A stretch of 64,000 bases of DNA from Hydractinia symbiolongicarpus (GCF_029227915.1 NC_079885.1:10407001-10471000); one strand, 5' to 3'. Positions 43,807-55,133 are shown, counted from the first letter of the stretch. The notes: generated from the sequence alone by a model not told the origin. A program made the numbers and translations.

Positions 43807-46800
43807 TTAATTGTCTTCTTCGTCCGAACTAATGCAGATAACTTCACAATCGAGAGAAGTGGTTGAATTATCTGCGGAAAATAGCTCTAATTTTACTGAA
43901 GAAATTTGAGGAACACTTTCATCATCTGACACGAGGTCTATAAAAGCAGTACTGTTATTTGCTGGACAAAACGGCATATATTCTTGCTTAACAGTGGAAA
44001 CAGGTTTTGTCGACTGAGCATTGATTTCATGTTCTTCTGTTTCTTCTTCTTCCCTATGACCTTCCTCCTCTTCGTTTGTTTCCTCTTCTTCTTCCTCGTT
44101 CTCTTCGCGGTCGTGGCTACTACCTTCTCCTTCGTCTTCGTCTTGCTCAATTAGTTGTGCCCAATCAGGGTAGAGCTCCTTCATTTCTTTCGTCGGGAAG
44201 CAATCGCGGCAGGAGTTTGTAGCAAGCAACCACGTGTCGTAGAACGTGTCACTACCCTGCCAGTTGATCCTTTTACGGCGTTTGAATGCTACCAAGGTCT
44301 CATCGTTATTAATTAATGGGCAGATTTCCTCCCATGCCCCAGCGGCTATCTCGTACATTTTGCGCATATATTCAGCACTGTGTAACTTGTTTTCTATGTC
44401 AAACAGTTCATGATCAAAGTTAAGCGCATGGTACAAAATGCCATCCCTATCGTCGGCCGCAATAATGGCATAGTCGATAGCCTCTTGCGGAACTGCATTC
44501 TCAATCTGAACTCGTGTGCTTAGACAACTGCTAGATGCTTCCAATGTTTGCTCTTCGTCCAAGAAGACCGACGGATCGCAATCAACGTCGTTGTACACAG
44601 CGCCTACTTGATTTTTCTTCGCAACATTGGTTTCGCTGGTGAAAAGCGAGATGTCTTTCAACTGGCTGGCAACGTACACAAATATTTCCATGCAGTGCAT
44701 TCGGGAAAAAAGTCATTACTTATTTTTATGCATATTGATTTACACCATTGTTATCATTTATTCTCATGAGATACTTACTTGTTATGCTATTGTCCTTCAC
44801 TCGAAGTGTCTTAGTTTCGAAAACTTCAAGACGACGCAGGATAGCCTCACCATCTACACCATTTCCGAAGTCCGGCATTATATTAGTTGTTATAAAAAAA
44901 CCCGAATTGTATTGAAAACGGGCCGGTTCTTTGTGTTTTTGCGGGATCATAACCAAGCCGCCTATAAGAGAAAGTGGTATCCCATCTGCACATTGCCACA
45001 TTTTATTCAAAGTAAATGTTCATGTACTGCATCGACATCGACTTACCTTGCAATATTCTTTTTGCATCTTCACAACATAGACTGTCGCTAGTCCATTCAT
45101 CCATAAATACGACTTGTGTATTTCTATTTATCAGGTGGCCTGAGAATCGACCATCCCGAACCACGCCAGCAATGTACATTTCTGGAATAATGCCTAAAAG
45201 GACAAATGTATGTCAGTAAGTGCTGTCTAAAAGTCAGAAGTTTTCACGAACTTTATTTAATTACCTTGAAATGGAGCAAACCAACTAGTCTTTCCACTAT
45301 CAGGAGGACCTACCAGCAACAATTTCTTTTCTTTCATGGGATACTGACCGGCGAGCAAAATTTGGTACCATTTTTGATAAAAACGCAACCGCACATTTCT
45401 ATCTGGGAAGCTATTTTCGACACCTACAAATGTAGTTCAGTGCACCTTTTTTAGAACTACGTTACAACAAGTTACAATACGTTACAACACGTTAAAAGAA
45501 AAAGAGCCAACATTTTTATTCACTGACAATGCGTTACGACAAGTTACAATACGTTACATCACGTTACAACTACCACCTTGATATGTTACAACGCGTTAAA
45601 AGAAAAAAAACACATTTTCTTCACTGACAATGCGTTACAACAAGTTACAATACGTTACAACACGTTACAACTACCACCTTGATATGTTAAAACGCGTTAA
45701 AAGATAAAAAAAAACATTTTCTTTACTGACAATGCGTTACAACAAGTTACAATACGTTACAACACGTTACAACTACCACCTTGATATGTTACCACACGTT
45801 AAAAGAAAAAGAGCCAACATTTTTATTCACTGACAATGCGTTACAACAAGTTACAATACGTTACATCACGTTACAACTACCACCTTGATATGTTACAACG
45901 CGTTAAAAGAAAAAAAAACACATTTTCTTCACTGACAATGCGTTACAACAAGTTACAATACGTTACAACACGTTACAACTACCACCTTGATATGTTACAA
46001 AGCGTTAAAAGATAAAAAAAAACATTTTCTTCACTGACTATGCGTTACAACAAGTTACAATACGTTACAACACGTTACAACTACCACCTTGATATGTTAC
46101 AACGCGTTAAAAGATAAAAAAAAACATTTTCTTCACTGACAATGCGTTACAACAAGTTACAATACGTTACAACACGTTACAACTACCACCTTGATATGTT
46201 ACAACGCGTTAAAAGATAAAAAAAAACATTTTCTTTACTGACAATGCGTTACAACAAGTTACAATACGTTACAACACGTTACAACTACCACCTTGATATG
46301 TTACAACGCGTTAAAAGATAAAAAAAAACATTTTTTTCACTGACAATGCGTTACAACAAGTTACAATACGTTACAACACGTTACAACTACCACCTTGATA
46401 TGTTACAACGCGTTTAAAGTTAAAAAAAAACATTTTCTTCACTGACAATGCGTTACAACAAGTTACAATACGTTACAACACGTTACAACTACCACCTTGA
46501 TATGTTACAACGCGTTAAAAGATAAAAAAAAAAACATTTTTTTCACTGACAATGCGTTACAACAAGTTACAATACGTTACAACACGTTACAACTGCCACC
46601 TTGATATGTTACAACGTGTTAAAAGAAAAAGAGCCAACATTTTTTTACTGACAATGCGTTACAACAAGTTACAATACGTTACAACACGTTACAACTACCA
46701 CCTTGATATGTTACAACGCGTTAAAAGAAAAAAAACACATTTTCTTAACGCGTTAAAAGAAAAGTAAAAACAATTACCTTCTATAAATGGCTTTGGTTCG

Positions 46801-47938
46801 GGATTTTTTCCCTCACGATGAAAGTACCGTACGAATGCTCGGGGAGATCCCTTTAAATTTGGCTTGACATCGAAACATTTTTTGGCGATGTTATAACAAA
46901 CTCCATTTGGCAAGCATTCAATGTAATTGTAATCCAGAGTTATTTGATCAATTATTTGACACTCGCCGTCCGACAGCAAAAATACCAACTCTCGTAAATT
47001 TGGCGTAATTTCATTGGCGATTGCTTTGTTTTTCAACGAGCGATAGAGATAGCTTTTCACCGAACAACAGTAAACGTATGTGTATCTGCTTTCTCCTATC
47101 TTTTTGTATACACCTCCATTGCACAGTCCAAAGCTATTCCTCTCCATCATCCTTCGAACTATATCCACGGATTGACAAAGTTTGTTAGTTGGCTTAACGG
47201 GAATAGTTACTTCTGTGCCTATGCGTGTAACAATGTAAAAACATGTTTTAACTTCTACAAAAAACTTAGTCTTATTATTGGAGAAGTAAGTAAATTTGTT
47301 CGTGGCAACTTACCTTCCGATTTATCAATTACTTTTAAATCAAGCGATGTAAATCTGATTTCGGATAAACCACGAATTACATCTTGATATACCTCTTTAT
47401 CAATATTTTTTGTTAGAATTAACTGACAGGGTTTCATCGAGTACTGTTCGCTCTCCATTACAGCAACGTGGTCAAGTTGAACACCTTCATCTCTAGCTGC
47501 ACTCCTAATCATTGTGCGATGGGATATCTCAACTATCCGTTTTGCTTCTTCCCTATTGTGGTCTTTCAAGACTTGGTATAACGATCCTGAGAATGCTTGC
47601 AATGCACTGGTTTTGCCTACAAATATCAAATGTGGCGTAAAATATTCGAAAAACATTGACAGTATTTCAAGTACTAAAAGGTTCAAGTATTTACCTCTTG
47701 TCTGTATAGCATTGCACGTTGTTAAATTCAACCCGGCTTGCATAAAAGACTTCGACAAATTTGTTTCAAATTGACTTAAGGTACAGTTTGGCAAGTCGCA
47801 CGCGATCCAGAAAGAAATGCCAGGAAATGTTTCAGGCGCATTTGCGCCGTTTCTGTTATCACCTTCACTGCTAGAGTCGGCTCCTTCTTCTTCCTCCCCT
47901 TCATTCCTCATCGACTTTCTCTTACGAGGTCTGGCCAT
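43807..47938 (-). CDS. superfamily 3 helicase, multi-exon, with acidic tail
   Basis: Minus-strand exons: 47938-47695 (ATG MARPRKRKS; the frame is open up to another ATG at 48154), 47616-47314, 47218-46778, 45423-45265, 45193-45047, 44961-44779 and about 44700-43807. All but the last have GT-AG borders in consistent phase. Walker A is LLLVGPPDSGKTSWF (about 45289-45330), Walker B is VVFMDEW (exon 5), and motif C is FFITTN (exon 6), then GEAILRRLEVF. This set and order define SF3 helicases, the hexameric origin-unwinding enzymes of small DNA viruses and some mobile elements. Exons 1-3 would hold an origin-binding region; I cannot assign its fold. The last exon ends in a Glu-rich stretch and two SUMO-interaction-like motifs. 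No AG acceptor fits that exon, so the copy may be damaged. Array 2 fills intron 3. Confidence 0.75.
45455..46757 (-). repeat. array 2: about 12 units of 101-104 bp, iterons in opposite orientation
   Basis: Unit markers (GCGTTACAAC) at 45531, 45632, 45734, 45838, 45940, 46042, 46144, 46246, 46348, 46450, 46554 and 46656, with a partial unit before the first. Each unit carries GTTACAA about five times (GCGTTACAACAAGTTACAAT, ACGTTACAACACGTTACAAC, ATGTTACAACGCGTTAAAAG), then a poly-A stretch and TTCACTGACAAT. GTTACAA is the reverse complement of the TTGTAAC heptamer of array 1; spacers and periods differ. The whole array lies in the intron between helicase exons 3 and 4. Confidence 0.92.
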
Positions 47939-48209
47939 ATAGGTAATACAAGAAAAAAAACAGGATACTTGTTCGTTGCTAAGCAATATGTTCTCCATCT
48001 GCATTCTCTTGCCCCAAATGACCTCGCGGGCATCAACATCACTTCCCCACATCGCACGAACGGCTACTACCTGATATTTTCTTATTACCGGTTGGACGAT
48101 GCATGCCTTCAGGGCGCGTTTCAAATCTTCACTTCGCAGTTGCCTGTTAGCCATGTTCTGCTAAGTAATACAAACGAATGCTGTAGCGGAACAAAAATAA
48201 TCTCCTATG

Positions 48210-48659
<450 letters not shown>

Positions 48660-48952
48660 AATTTCTTTTACATTGACGTGTAAAAAAAAATAAAAAATTC
48701 TAGCTTCTCGGGAAAAGTCGCTAATTAAAGTCAATGAAGAAGGCAATTAATTTAGTTAGTTTGACTTCTTTGCTTTGCATACCATCATCCTGAAATAAAG
48801 GATGGTTAGAGACTATAGCTTTTATTTTTGAGATCCTATATATTGCAAGGAAGTGGTATGCCAGAAAATTCGGGAAAAAAAAACAAAAAAAAAACAAACC
48901 GCAAAATGCTATAAAATAAAAATAAAATAAAAGCCTGTCAAATAAAACCTAA

Positions 48953-49210
48953 TTAATATACGGTTTGCACAACCTACAAGAGCAACTTTCTGGATTCCAT
49001 TTCTTAATTTTTGACTTAAACTCTTGTAACGTTTCAGATGTTTTTATATTTGATGGTATCATCTGCCACAATTTTGGCGCGAAATTTGAGATAGTTTCAG
49101 TGCCATAAGTAGCATTTTTGCTGTGCGATAGCAAAGTTCTCTTTCATTTCTCAAATTATAAGTGCTACTACGGAACAGAAAAATATCACTTATTATATCA
49201 GGTGAGAGTT
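48953..49210 (-). mobile_element. LINE C-terminal fragment
   Basis: Minus-strand frame 49134-48953 reads ..YGTETISNFAPKLWQMIP, then KSKIKKWNPESCSCRLCKPYI and stop. It is preceded in another frame by a STYNLRNERE-like block (about 49200-49140). This is the typical end of a Jockey/CR1-type LINE reverse transcriptase ORF, different from the LINE at 8-10 kb. A frameshift and truncation make it dead. Confidence 0.75.
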
Positions 49211-50470
49211 TGTTTTTAGCTTTATTATGTTACAATGGAACGTAACTTAAGATTCTACATAGTGGCCCTTAAAAAGAATTAAATAAATCCTATAACTTTT
49301 CATGATTTCTAACGAAAATTCCATTAAAATTTCTAACAAAATTGTTTTCCACGAAAAAGGATAATAACTGTCGCAATTGGTATTGAAGTTAAAAAAATTT
49401 AAGAAAAAACACCGAAATAAATTACAGTGAAGTGCATAAACACCTAGTGTAAGATAAATTGTGAAAGCTGTAAAGATGTAACGTATGTTATAAATGTGCA
49501 CAGAAAATCCTTGACATTAAAAAAAACCCTCGTCCATCACTCCATCTCTTCTTTAATTATCCAGCATGTTAAATTTGTCAAAAAATAAAAATATGCTAAT
49601 GATGAATCTAAAAATAACTTTTTAATTCTCCTGTTCTTCGTACGTCACATGTCCAGCAGTGAAAACCTCCCCCTAAGACATTAGCATGCTCCATCTTTAC
49701 TTTGATGCAGGTGAAACCAAGTGATTCAAACATGTGTAAAATATTTTATTGGTTTACTTGTTTGCATTTTCTTTACTCCGTTATGAAATTGCTACCTTAA
49801 TGGAAATAATTTTCGTTAATTTCGTGGGTTTTTGCAAACTTCGCGAAAAATAATTTTTGCGAAATATATTAAGTAACTCGCTATAGGCGGACATTATTTC
49901 TCGCGAAGTTCAAATTTTTATATCTCGTCCGAAGGAAAATACCTTTTTCAAAAAACATCTGAATGAATGATATATCAGGCAGGTTCAAAGTAAGAAGGAG
50001 ACCCAGGTACTTGTAGTTTAACCCGGCGAGTCTTCTGGTTAGTCTATTTAGTAATTCATTCATTTAGGAGCTTCTCAAACCATACTTTTAGGGTTCAGGT
50101 GTAAATCCCCCGCTTCTTCCTATATCCCCAGAGACGCCCGTAAAAAATCACGACTCCATGTAAACTGTGCACGAAAATATTTTTGCTGTAATAGCAACCA
50201 TATGACGTCATCAAAATCTGCCACTGCGCATGCGCCAACTCAATCCGCTAAATCCGAAACAATCCCACATCATCTGACAAACATCCGTGCATGCGCAAAA
50301 CCTTCACCAGAGTGTGACAGAGTGTGACGTCATCATGCGCAAATTGAATCAGGGAAAACCCCTTAGTCAAAATTTTTTGTCCGTTTGTTCTAGGATCCTA
50401 ACCCAGAATTTAAACAAAAAACAATAAACATGAGTAGTTGGTTCAGAAATATCCTTGCACAATAAATAGA
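49211..50470. other. no gene recognised
   Basis: AT-rich DNA. The segment 49800-49920 has several GCGAAA-type motifs (TTCGCGAAAAATAATTTTTGCG) like those at 38.7-39.0 and 57.7-57.8 kb, probably an old MITE. TGACGTCA occurs at about 50201 and 50328. No gene is supported. Confidence 0.4.
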
Positions 50471-50479
50471 GATACATCC

Positions 50480-51064
50480 CCTTCGACTTAAGCATCTTCC
50501 GGATCGCTTCAAGACACAGGAACTGTGTAATAAAGCAATTAAGGCAGATCCCGAGTCGTTCGGGTATGTTCCAAATCGATTCAAGACCTAAGAAATGTGC
50601 AGCAAGGTAGTTGATGAGTATTCTTGGATGTTCGAGGATGTTCCGGAGGATCTAAAAACACAGGAAATGTGCAACGGGACGGTTGAAGAGGATCCTTGGC
50701 TGATTGAGTATGTTCCGAAAAATCTCATAACTTAGGAAATGTGTAACAATGCAGTTCAATGGAATCTCGATCTGCTCGAGCATGTTGCTGATCGCTTTAA
50801 GACGCAGGGACTGTGCAGCAAGGTAATTGAGGCAGGTCCCTGGATGTTCGATTTTGTTCCCGATCAATTTAAGACGCGGGAAATGTGCATCAGAGCCGTT
50901 GAAGAGGGGTTTATTACTCCGGATATGTGCAGGAAGGTTGGGGTTGGATTTGAATTACCCAGCGTAAAGCACAGAAGGTTCAAATTAAAGAGGAACTACT
51001 TCCGAGAACATGGCATCCAGATCGATATTGGGATTGCTTCATGCCAGAGGACGAAAAGCAAGTG
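50480..51064 (+). pseudogene. DUF4116-like repeat protein gene A (broken)
   Basis: A plus-strand frame with repeats of about 33 residues whose core is VPDRFKTxEMCxxAVxxxPxxxxx. Cores are visible near 50495, 50570, 50640, 50715, 50785 and 50860. The repeat matches the DUF4116 type (FKTxxxC) known from large DNA viruses and many protist or animal-associated elements; its function is unknown. Stop codons interrupt the frame in the first half (TAA after FKT near 50590, TAG near 50733); the part 50739-51064 is open. Located at the left edge of the virus-like cluster. Confidence 0.6.
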
Positions 51065-51140
51065 ATTTCCAAATTATTGGAGCCCTAATTCAAAAAAAAT
51101 ATATATATATATTGATCAAAAATTACTATAATAAAGAGAA

Positions 51141-51504
51141 AATGAGTTGGTTTCAAAATATTCCAGATTGTTTCAAAACGCAAGACATGTGTAATATTGT
51201 TATTGAAGATGACCTCTATATGATCGCACATGTACCGGATCGATTCAAGACGCAGGAAATGTGTAATAAGTTGGTTGATCACTGGGCTCCTTGGCTCCGG
51301 CATGTTCCGGATCGATTCAAGACAACGGAAATGTGTAGCAGGGCAGTTGAAAGAAATCCCTATAATCTCGAGTATGTACCGGATCATCTAAAAACACGGG
51401 AAAAAGAAACCTTATACTCAAGTATATTCCAAGTGGATTCAAACACAAGGACACATGCCATAGGGCAGTTGCAGAGGATCCCTCTATGGTCAAGCGTGTT
51501 CTAG
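51141..51504 (+). pseudogene. DUF4116-like repeat protein gene B (truncated)
   Basis: Starts ATG 51141 (MSWFQNIPDCFKTQDMC) and has four repeat cores: FKTQDMC, FKTQEMC, FKTTEMC and LKTRE. Each is followed by an acidic or aromatic stretch and VP. After about 51405 the frame drifts: the next repeat (ending near 51505, ..VLDNF) is readable only in another frame, so a frameshift truncates it. Paralogue of gene A. Confidence 0.6.
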
Positions 51505-51613
51505 ATAATTTCCTGTGCACGAGAACCGTTGCGGAAGACCTATTTGTGGATGATGTATTGAAAAATAATATAAATAAAAAAAAAAGCGCATCAATTGTAA
51601 ATCAAAAATTTGA

Positions 51614-51766
51614 ATGTTTGAAAATGCAGTAATCATGACATTTATGGCTGGTGTTGGCATCTCTGCACCACTTATGGCTATGGCTCTAGTGCAAGAATTG
51701 TCGAAGGAGGCGGAGAATAAACGTTCAATTAAAGATTGGGATGATCGGGTTCGTGATTTAGAATAG
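51614..51766 (+). CDS. small single-pass membrane protein
   Basis: ATG 51614 to TAG 51764-51766, 50 residues: a hydrophobic N-terminal half (MTFMAGVGISAPLMAMALV) followed by a charged tail (SKEAENKRSIKDWDDRV). Intact. It sits tightly between decayed genes of the virus-like cluster on the same strand. No family recognised; small membrane proteins are common in Polinton-like elements. Confidence 0.4.
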   Translation: MFENAVIMTFMAGVGISAPLMAMALVQELSKEAENKRSIKDWDDRVRDLE

Positions 51767-51806
51767 AGCAGGATTTTATGTATCGTTAGACATATAAAAT
51801 AAAACG

Positions 51807-52004
51807 ATGAAAGAACAGTGCGATGATTGTGAATGTGTGCTTGATGCCTATGATAGGTGCAAATGTGAGAGAAAAAGTATGGTGCAAAGTAAAATTTTAT
51901 GTTGGCATTATTATCAGTCATATATACTATATAACGGTGTCTTTTGTAAGTGCTTGCGAAAAAATAAAAAAATAAAAAATATTGATCAAATTTTTATTTT
52001 ATAA
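51807..52004 (+). CDS. small cysteine-rich protein
   Basis: 65 residues with an N-terminal cysteine cluster (CDDCECVLDAYDRCKC), possibly a small zinc-binding module, and further Cys at the middle and end (CKC). It is intact, on the same strand and tightly spaced with its neighbours (next ATG at 52009, 5 bp away), which supports its being a real gene of the cluster. Function unknown. Confidence 0.4.
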   Translation: MKEQCDDCECVLDAYDRCKCERKSMVQSKILCWHYYQSYILYNGVFCKCLRKNKKIKNIDQIFIL

Positions 52005-52008
52005 ATAA

Positions 52009-52637
52009 ATGAATATGTTTAAATTTGGAGATCTAATTATTAAATCAAAAAAAACTTACAATAATGTCACACCCCTAAATGTCGAAGATGTGAACCTTGA
52101 AAATCCAGTGGTGAGTGAGTCAATTCCGGCAAACAAAGGTAAAGATGAACGGTTTATGATTGGTTATCATGATTAAGACGGCAACCTATCCCCGTTACTA
52201 ATAAAAACGACAAAAAACAGCTTTTCTCAGGGTGTCTCTCAATACAGCGAGAAGTCAGCGTTGACCATGTCATTCGATCTTGGTGACTATCCTGAATGGT
52301 TAGAAAAATACGAGAAAATTTTGAAAAGGTTGAATGGCAAAGCGGGGCTTATTTCACGAATCCAGGTGTAAAGAAAGATTGATATATTAATCCCAAATTG
52401 AAAGAATGGGAAGGTAAAATTCGAACCAATTTCCATAAGTAAAGGGAACCACCTCAAGCAGGACCATACGAATGTACGGCCATCATAAAAATAGGACGTA
52501 TTTATAGGCAAGGGTGCAAGTATTACATTCAAACTTATTTGGAAGAATGCAAATATAAAGAGGTTGAACGGTACGGCGCTAATTATTTAAGTGAATCTGA
52601 GGAGGATGATGATGATGAGAGTTTGAGTGTGTTGTAA
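52009..52637 (+). pseudogene. unrecognised element protein, acidic C-terminus (broken)
   Basis: Starts MNMFKFGDLIIKSKKTYN at 52009. Conserved-looking blocks: FMIGYHD..LIKTTKNSFSQGVS, SALTMSFDLGDYPEWLEKY, KEWEGKIRTNF, and YECTAIIKIGRIYRQG..YIQTYLEECKYKEVERYG. It ends with a run of Glu/Asp (SESEEDDDDES) and a stop at about 52637. At least one frameshift (near 52318) and several stops break it. A more decayed homologue lies at 59288-59700. The acidic tail and compact length suit a single-stranded-DNA-binding protein, but this is only a suggestion. Confidence 0.5.
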
Positions 52638-52675
52638 TTTGTTTGCATTACCTTTATATAGTTGACCAAGAACTA

Positions 52676-53026
52676 TATGAAATAAATAAATGCACTTCGA
52701 GAAGAAGCTAAATTACTGCATGTTCCTCGTTATTCTACACCAATTAAGGACGATCTTGTTAAGGCAATCTGCAAAGCTAAATACAAGGAAACACCAACAC
52801 AAACGGACGGTCTCTATTGCAAACCTTGTGTTGAAATGGATGTGAAAAAAATCTTGAAAAATATTTGCAAGATCTCGCTAAGATATTGCGACGTATAGCA
52901 CTTGATTGGAGTCTACGGATAAATGCTGATACTGATGATGTGATTGGTTGGGAGATTATACACGCAGCATGTCCTATAAAACTTATAACAGACTATATCA
53001 AACAGGCAGACGGGGAAGCTAAGTAG
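52676..53026 (+). pseudogene. unrecognised protein with SAP-like N-terminus (broken)
   Basis: The N-terminal block LREEAKLLHVPRYSTPIKDD followed by LVKAICKAK resembles a SAP-type DNA-binding helix pair. After a frameshift near 52850 the frame continues through LRRIALDWSLRINADTDD, IGWEIIHAACP and LITDYIKQADGEAK to a stop near 53026. It follows the previous gene by about 40 bp on the same strand. Confidence 0.4.
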
Positions 53027-53057
53027 CGCCGGCATACTGTACAGATTGATTTATTTT

Positions 53058-53665
53058 TTAAAAATCATCCTTACCTTCCTGTCGAACTTTTGCAAGTAAC
53101 TGGGCACGCTCTTCCTCATTGATATTATTAACGATACGTTTACTGCGTTGGCGTATTTTCTCTTTCAACACCATATATCGTTATTTTTCTTGCATGATTA
53201 GACTGAATTCATAGTCACTAATAACCCCGTTCTCAATTGCCTTTGATATAAAATCAACAACGGAATTCAATTTTGTATCGGCTAGTAATCGGATGCTCTT
53301 ATGCTTCTGTGATTTGACACCTATTTTTTTGAAGCGTTCCGTAGGCCAGCCTGTCCGATCCTCATAACCAATGCAATACCTCCCATAGAGATGCAAAGTG
53401 GAGCTCCAAAACCTGTTGCTGATGCCCAAATTCCGACGCCTGTAGTGGTAAAATTGCCGCATAGTAATCCATGGTCACAATAGCGAACCCAAGTCTTATG
53501 CATCTTGAACTTTTTCACGAGTCCATCCTGCCATTTGATTTCCATTCGCAGATACTGCTCGATTTCCTCATTTTTTTTTAACCTATAGACTTGACTTTCA
53601 TCCTGCATAGTATCATCATCAGGCGCACTTGGTGGTAGGGTTGGATATAATTTCATTGTATCCAT
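53058..53665 (-). pseudogene. unrecognised membrane-associated element protein (frameshifted)
   Basis: Minus strand from ATG 53665 (MDTMKLYPTLPPSAPDDD) through a charged helical part (EEIEQYLRMEIKWQDGLVKK) and a Gly/Ala-rich hydrophobic region (FGAPLCISMGGIALVM). A frameshift near 53330 follows, then KSQKHKSIRLLADTKLNSVV..ISKAIENGVISDYEF, an in-frame TAA and a basic tail (to 53058). The architecture resembles a recurring cnidarian Polinton-associated protein of unknown role, possibly a minor virion or membrane component. I am not certain of this family link. Confidence 0.5.
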
Positions 53666-54120
53666 CTTCTTTTATTCTATAAGCAACATTTTCTTCAGGA
53701 TGATTTTGATCGGTGAGCAGGAACTCGAGCCTATCCGTCGATCCTATAAATAGAAGATAGGTTGGAGTGTTAAAATTCCATGTTAGTATATCTCCCCAAG
53801 AGTTTAGCCCTTTGGTGGGGAGCAAAGCAAGAATTTTTGATCTTTTTCCCATTAAGAAAGCAATCATCCTCATCTAACTGAGGGCATGTAAGACTTAATC
53901 TCTGATAAACATAGGTCATGTAGTATATATCATAATCCCCAGCCATATAGTACTTTCCACCGGGCGGATCAGATAAGCCAATGAACTCTTGTAGCGTTCT
54001 GTTAATAACAACTTTAAATCCATCATTTATACGAAGTCGGAATAATCCATTATTCAATACAAATATCTCTACCTTTCCATTAGCCTGTTTGTTGATTATA
54101 CTCGCAATATCCTCCATCAA
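53619..54120 (-). pseudogene. unrecognised element protein (frameshifted)
   Basis: Minus strand from ATG 54120 (MMEDIASIINKQANGKVEIF), with RLRINDGFKVVINRTLQEFI, GLSDPPGGKYYMAGDYDIYY and a Cys-containing end. Frameshifts near 53870-53880 and again downstream lead into frame 53873-53619 (THLLFIG-like stretch, LTDQNHPEENVAYRI). It overlaps the start of the previous gene by about 45 bp. No family recognised. Beta-rich, so a capsid-associated role is possible. Confidence 0.4.
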
Positions 54121-54183
54121 AAATTGTAGGGTTATTGATATTAGTCATGGACAATTGTTTCATGTTTTATTTTAGAAGAAACG

Positions 54184-55110
54184 ATGAATATTTACTCGTA
54201 CAACCCCAAAGCAAAATATAAATCAAACAGGGGAGAATGGCCTCTGGGTATCACGAATTTGGAACATCAGAATCTATATGTTTCGACAGCATCGCATATC
54301 CCTGTAGTATTTCCCGAGTTTAGTAAGTATCCCATAAAAATCCCAACAAACTATTTAAACGAACCCGTTCGACTTGGCTGGGATGGGAAAGCATTGGATA
54401 ACTTGAACATTTAGGTTAATTCTGCAGCTCGTTGTTCAGCCAGAGCACTAGGCATATCTGCTAAACATATGACAGGATCCGTGCCCCTTGTCAACTCTAT
54501 TTTTAATTCTTATGTATACTACCATATGTGTCCTATACTTGGTCGAATGAAAGTGCCCATGCCTTTTAACGATGGGTTTGGTCAATACATAAATCCTTAT
54601 TCAACATCTGGATTCGCGCAAACATGTCGCGAATACGGTGCAGATCCCCATGGTCTGTATAAATTTAAAGCAGTAGGTTCTTCCCTCACCAACAATTCAT
54701 GGTGGCCCCGAGTTGATGGGGATTATGCAAAATCTATTATGCCAACAAGACAAGGGCTAACAGCAGAGGGTCTGACATAATTGAGTGAAAGTATTCGTGT
54801 CTACGTGGTCTTGTTACTTGGGTCACAGTCTGCAGCAAAAGCATCCTTACGAGGTTCCGGTGCAGACAACTATACAGCGAGACAAATCCTGGTACAAAAA
54901 TTTGAATGTATGGCGCAGCAAGTAGAGAATATAAGATCAGATATAAAACATTTTTAAGAAGTGCTTCAATATGCTAGAACCCCAGGTAATTTTGCTATAA
55001 TGCCATGCCTGTACATGTTCCCATCAGATATGAATCTACGTATCGGTAAAATTCAGGGTTATAATAACAACGTCCTGATCGCGCCCGCAACGGTGATCTT
55101 TGGGGTTTAA
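54184..55110 (+). pseudogene. virus-like structural protein candidate, three internal stops
   Basis: One frame of 308 codons from ATG 54184 (MNIYSYNPKAKYKSNRGEWP) to TAA 55108-55110. It is broken by TAG 54412, TAA 54778 and TAA about 54955 but without frameshift, so the frame was long under selection and is lightly decayed. Blocks: EWPLGITNLEHQNLYVS, LDNLNI, SARALGISAKHMTGSVPLVN, MKVPMPFNDGFGQYINPYST, TARQILVQKFECMAQQ, ARTPGNFAIMPCLYMFPSDM. Position next to the capsid-like fragment and its length suggest a minor capsid (penton-like) protein, by analogy with Polinton gene order. This is inference; I see no decisive motif. Confidence 0.45.
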
Positions 55111-55133
55111 GTTGATCTACACAAGATAAGCCT

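Noticed and set aside
43938-44150. Lys/Arg/Thr-rich 70-codon minus-strand frame
   Set aside because: Shifted-frame reading of the helicase's Glu-rich tail.
46552-46767. Plus-strand frame with RYNKLQYVTT repeats
   Set aside because: Translation of array 2 units; not a gene.
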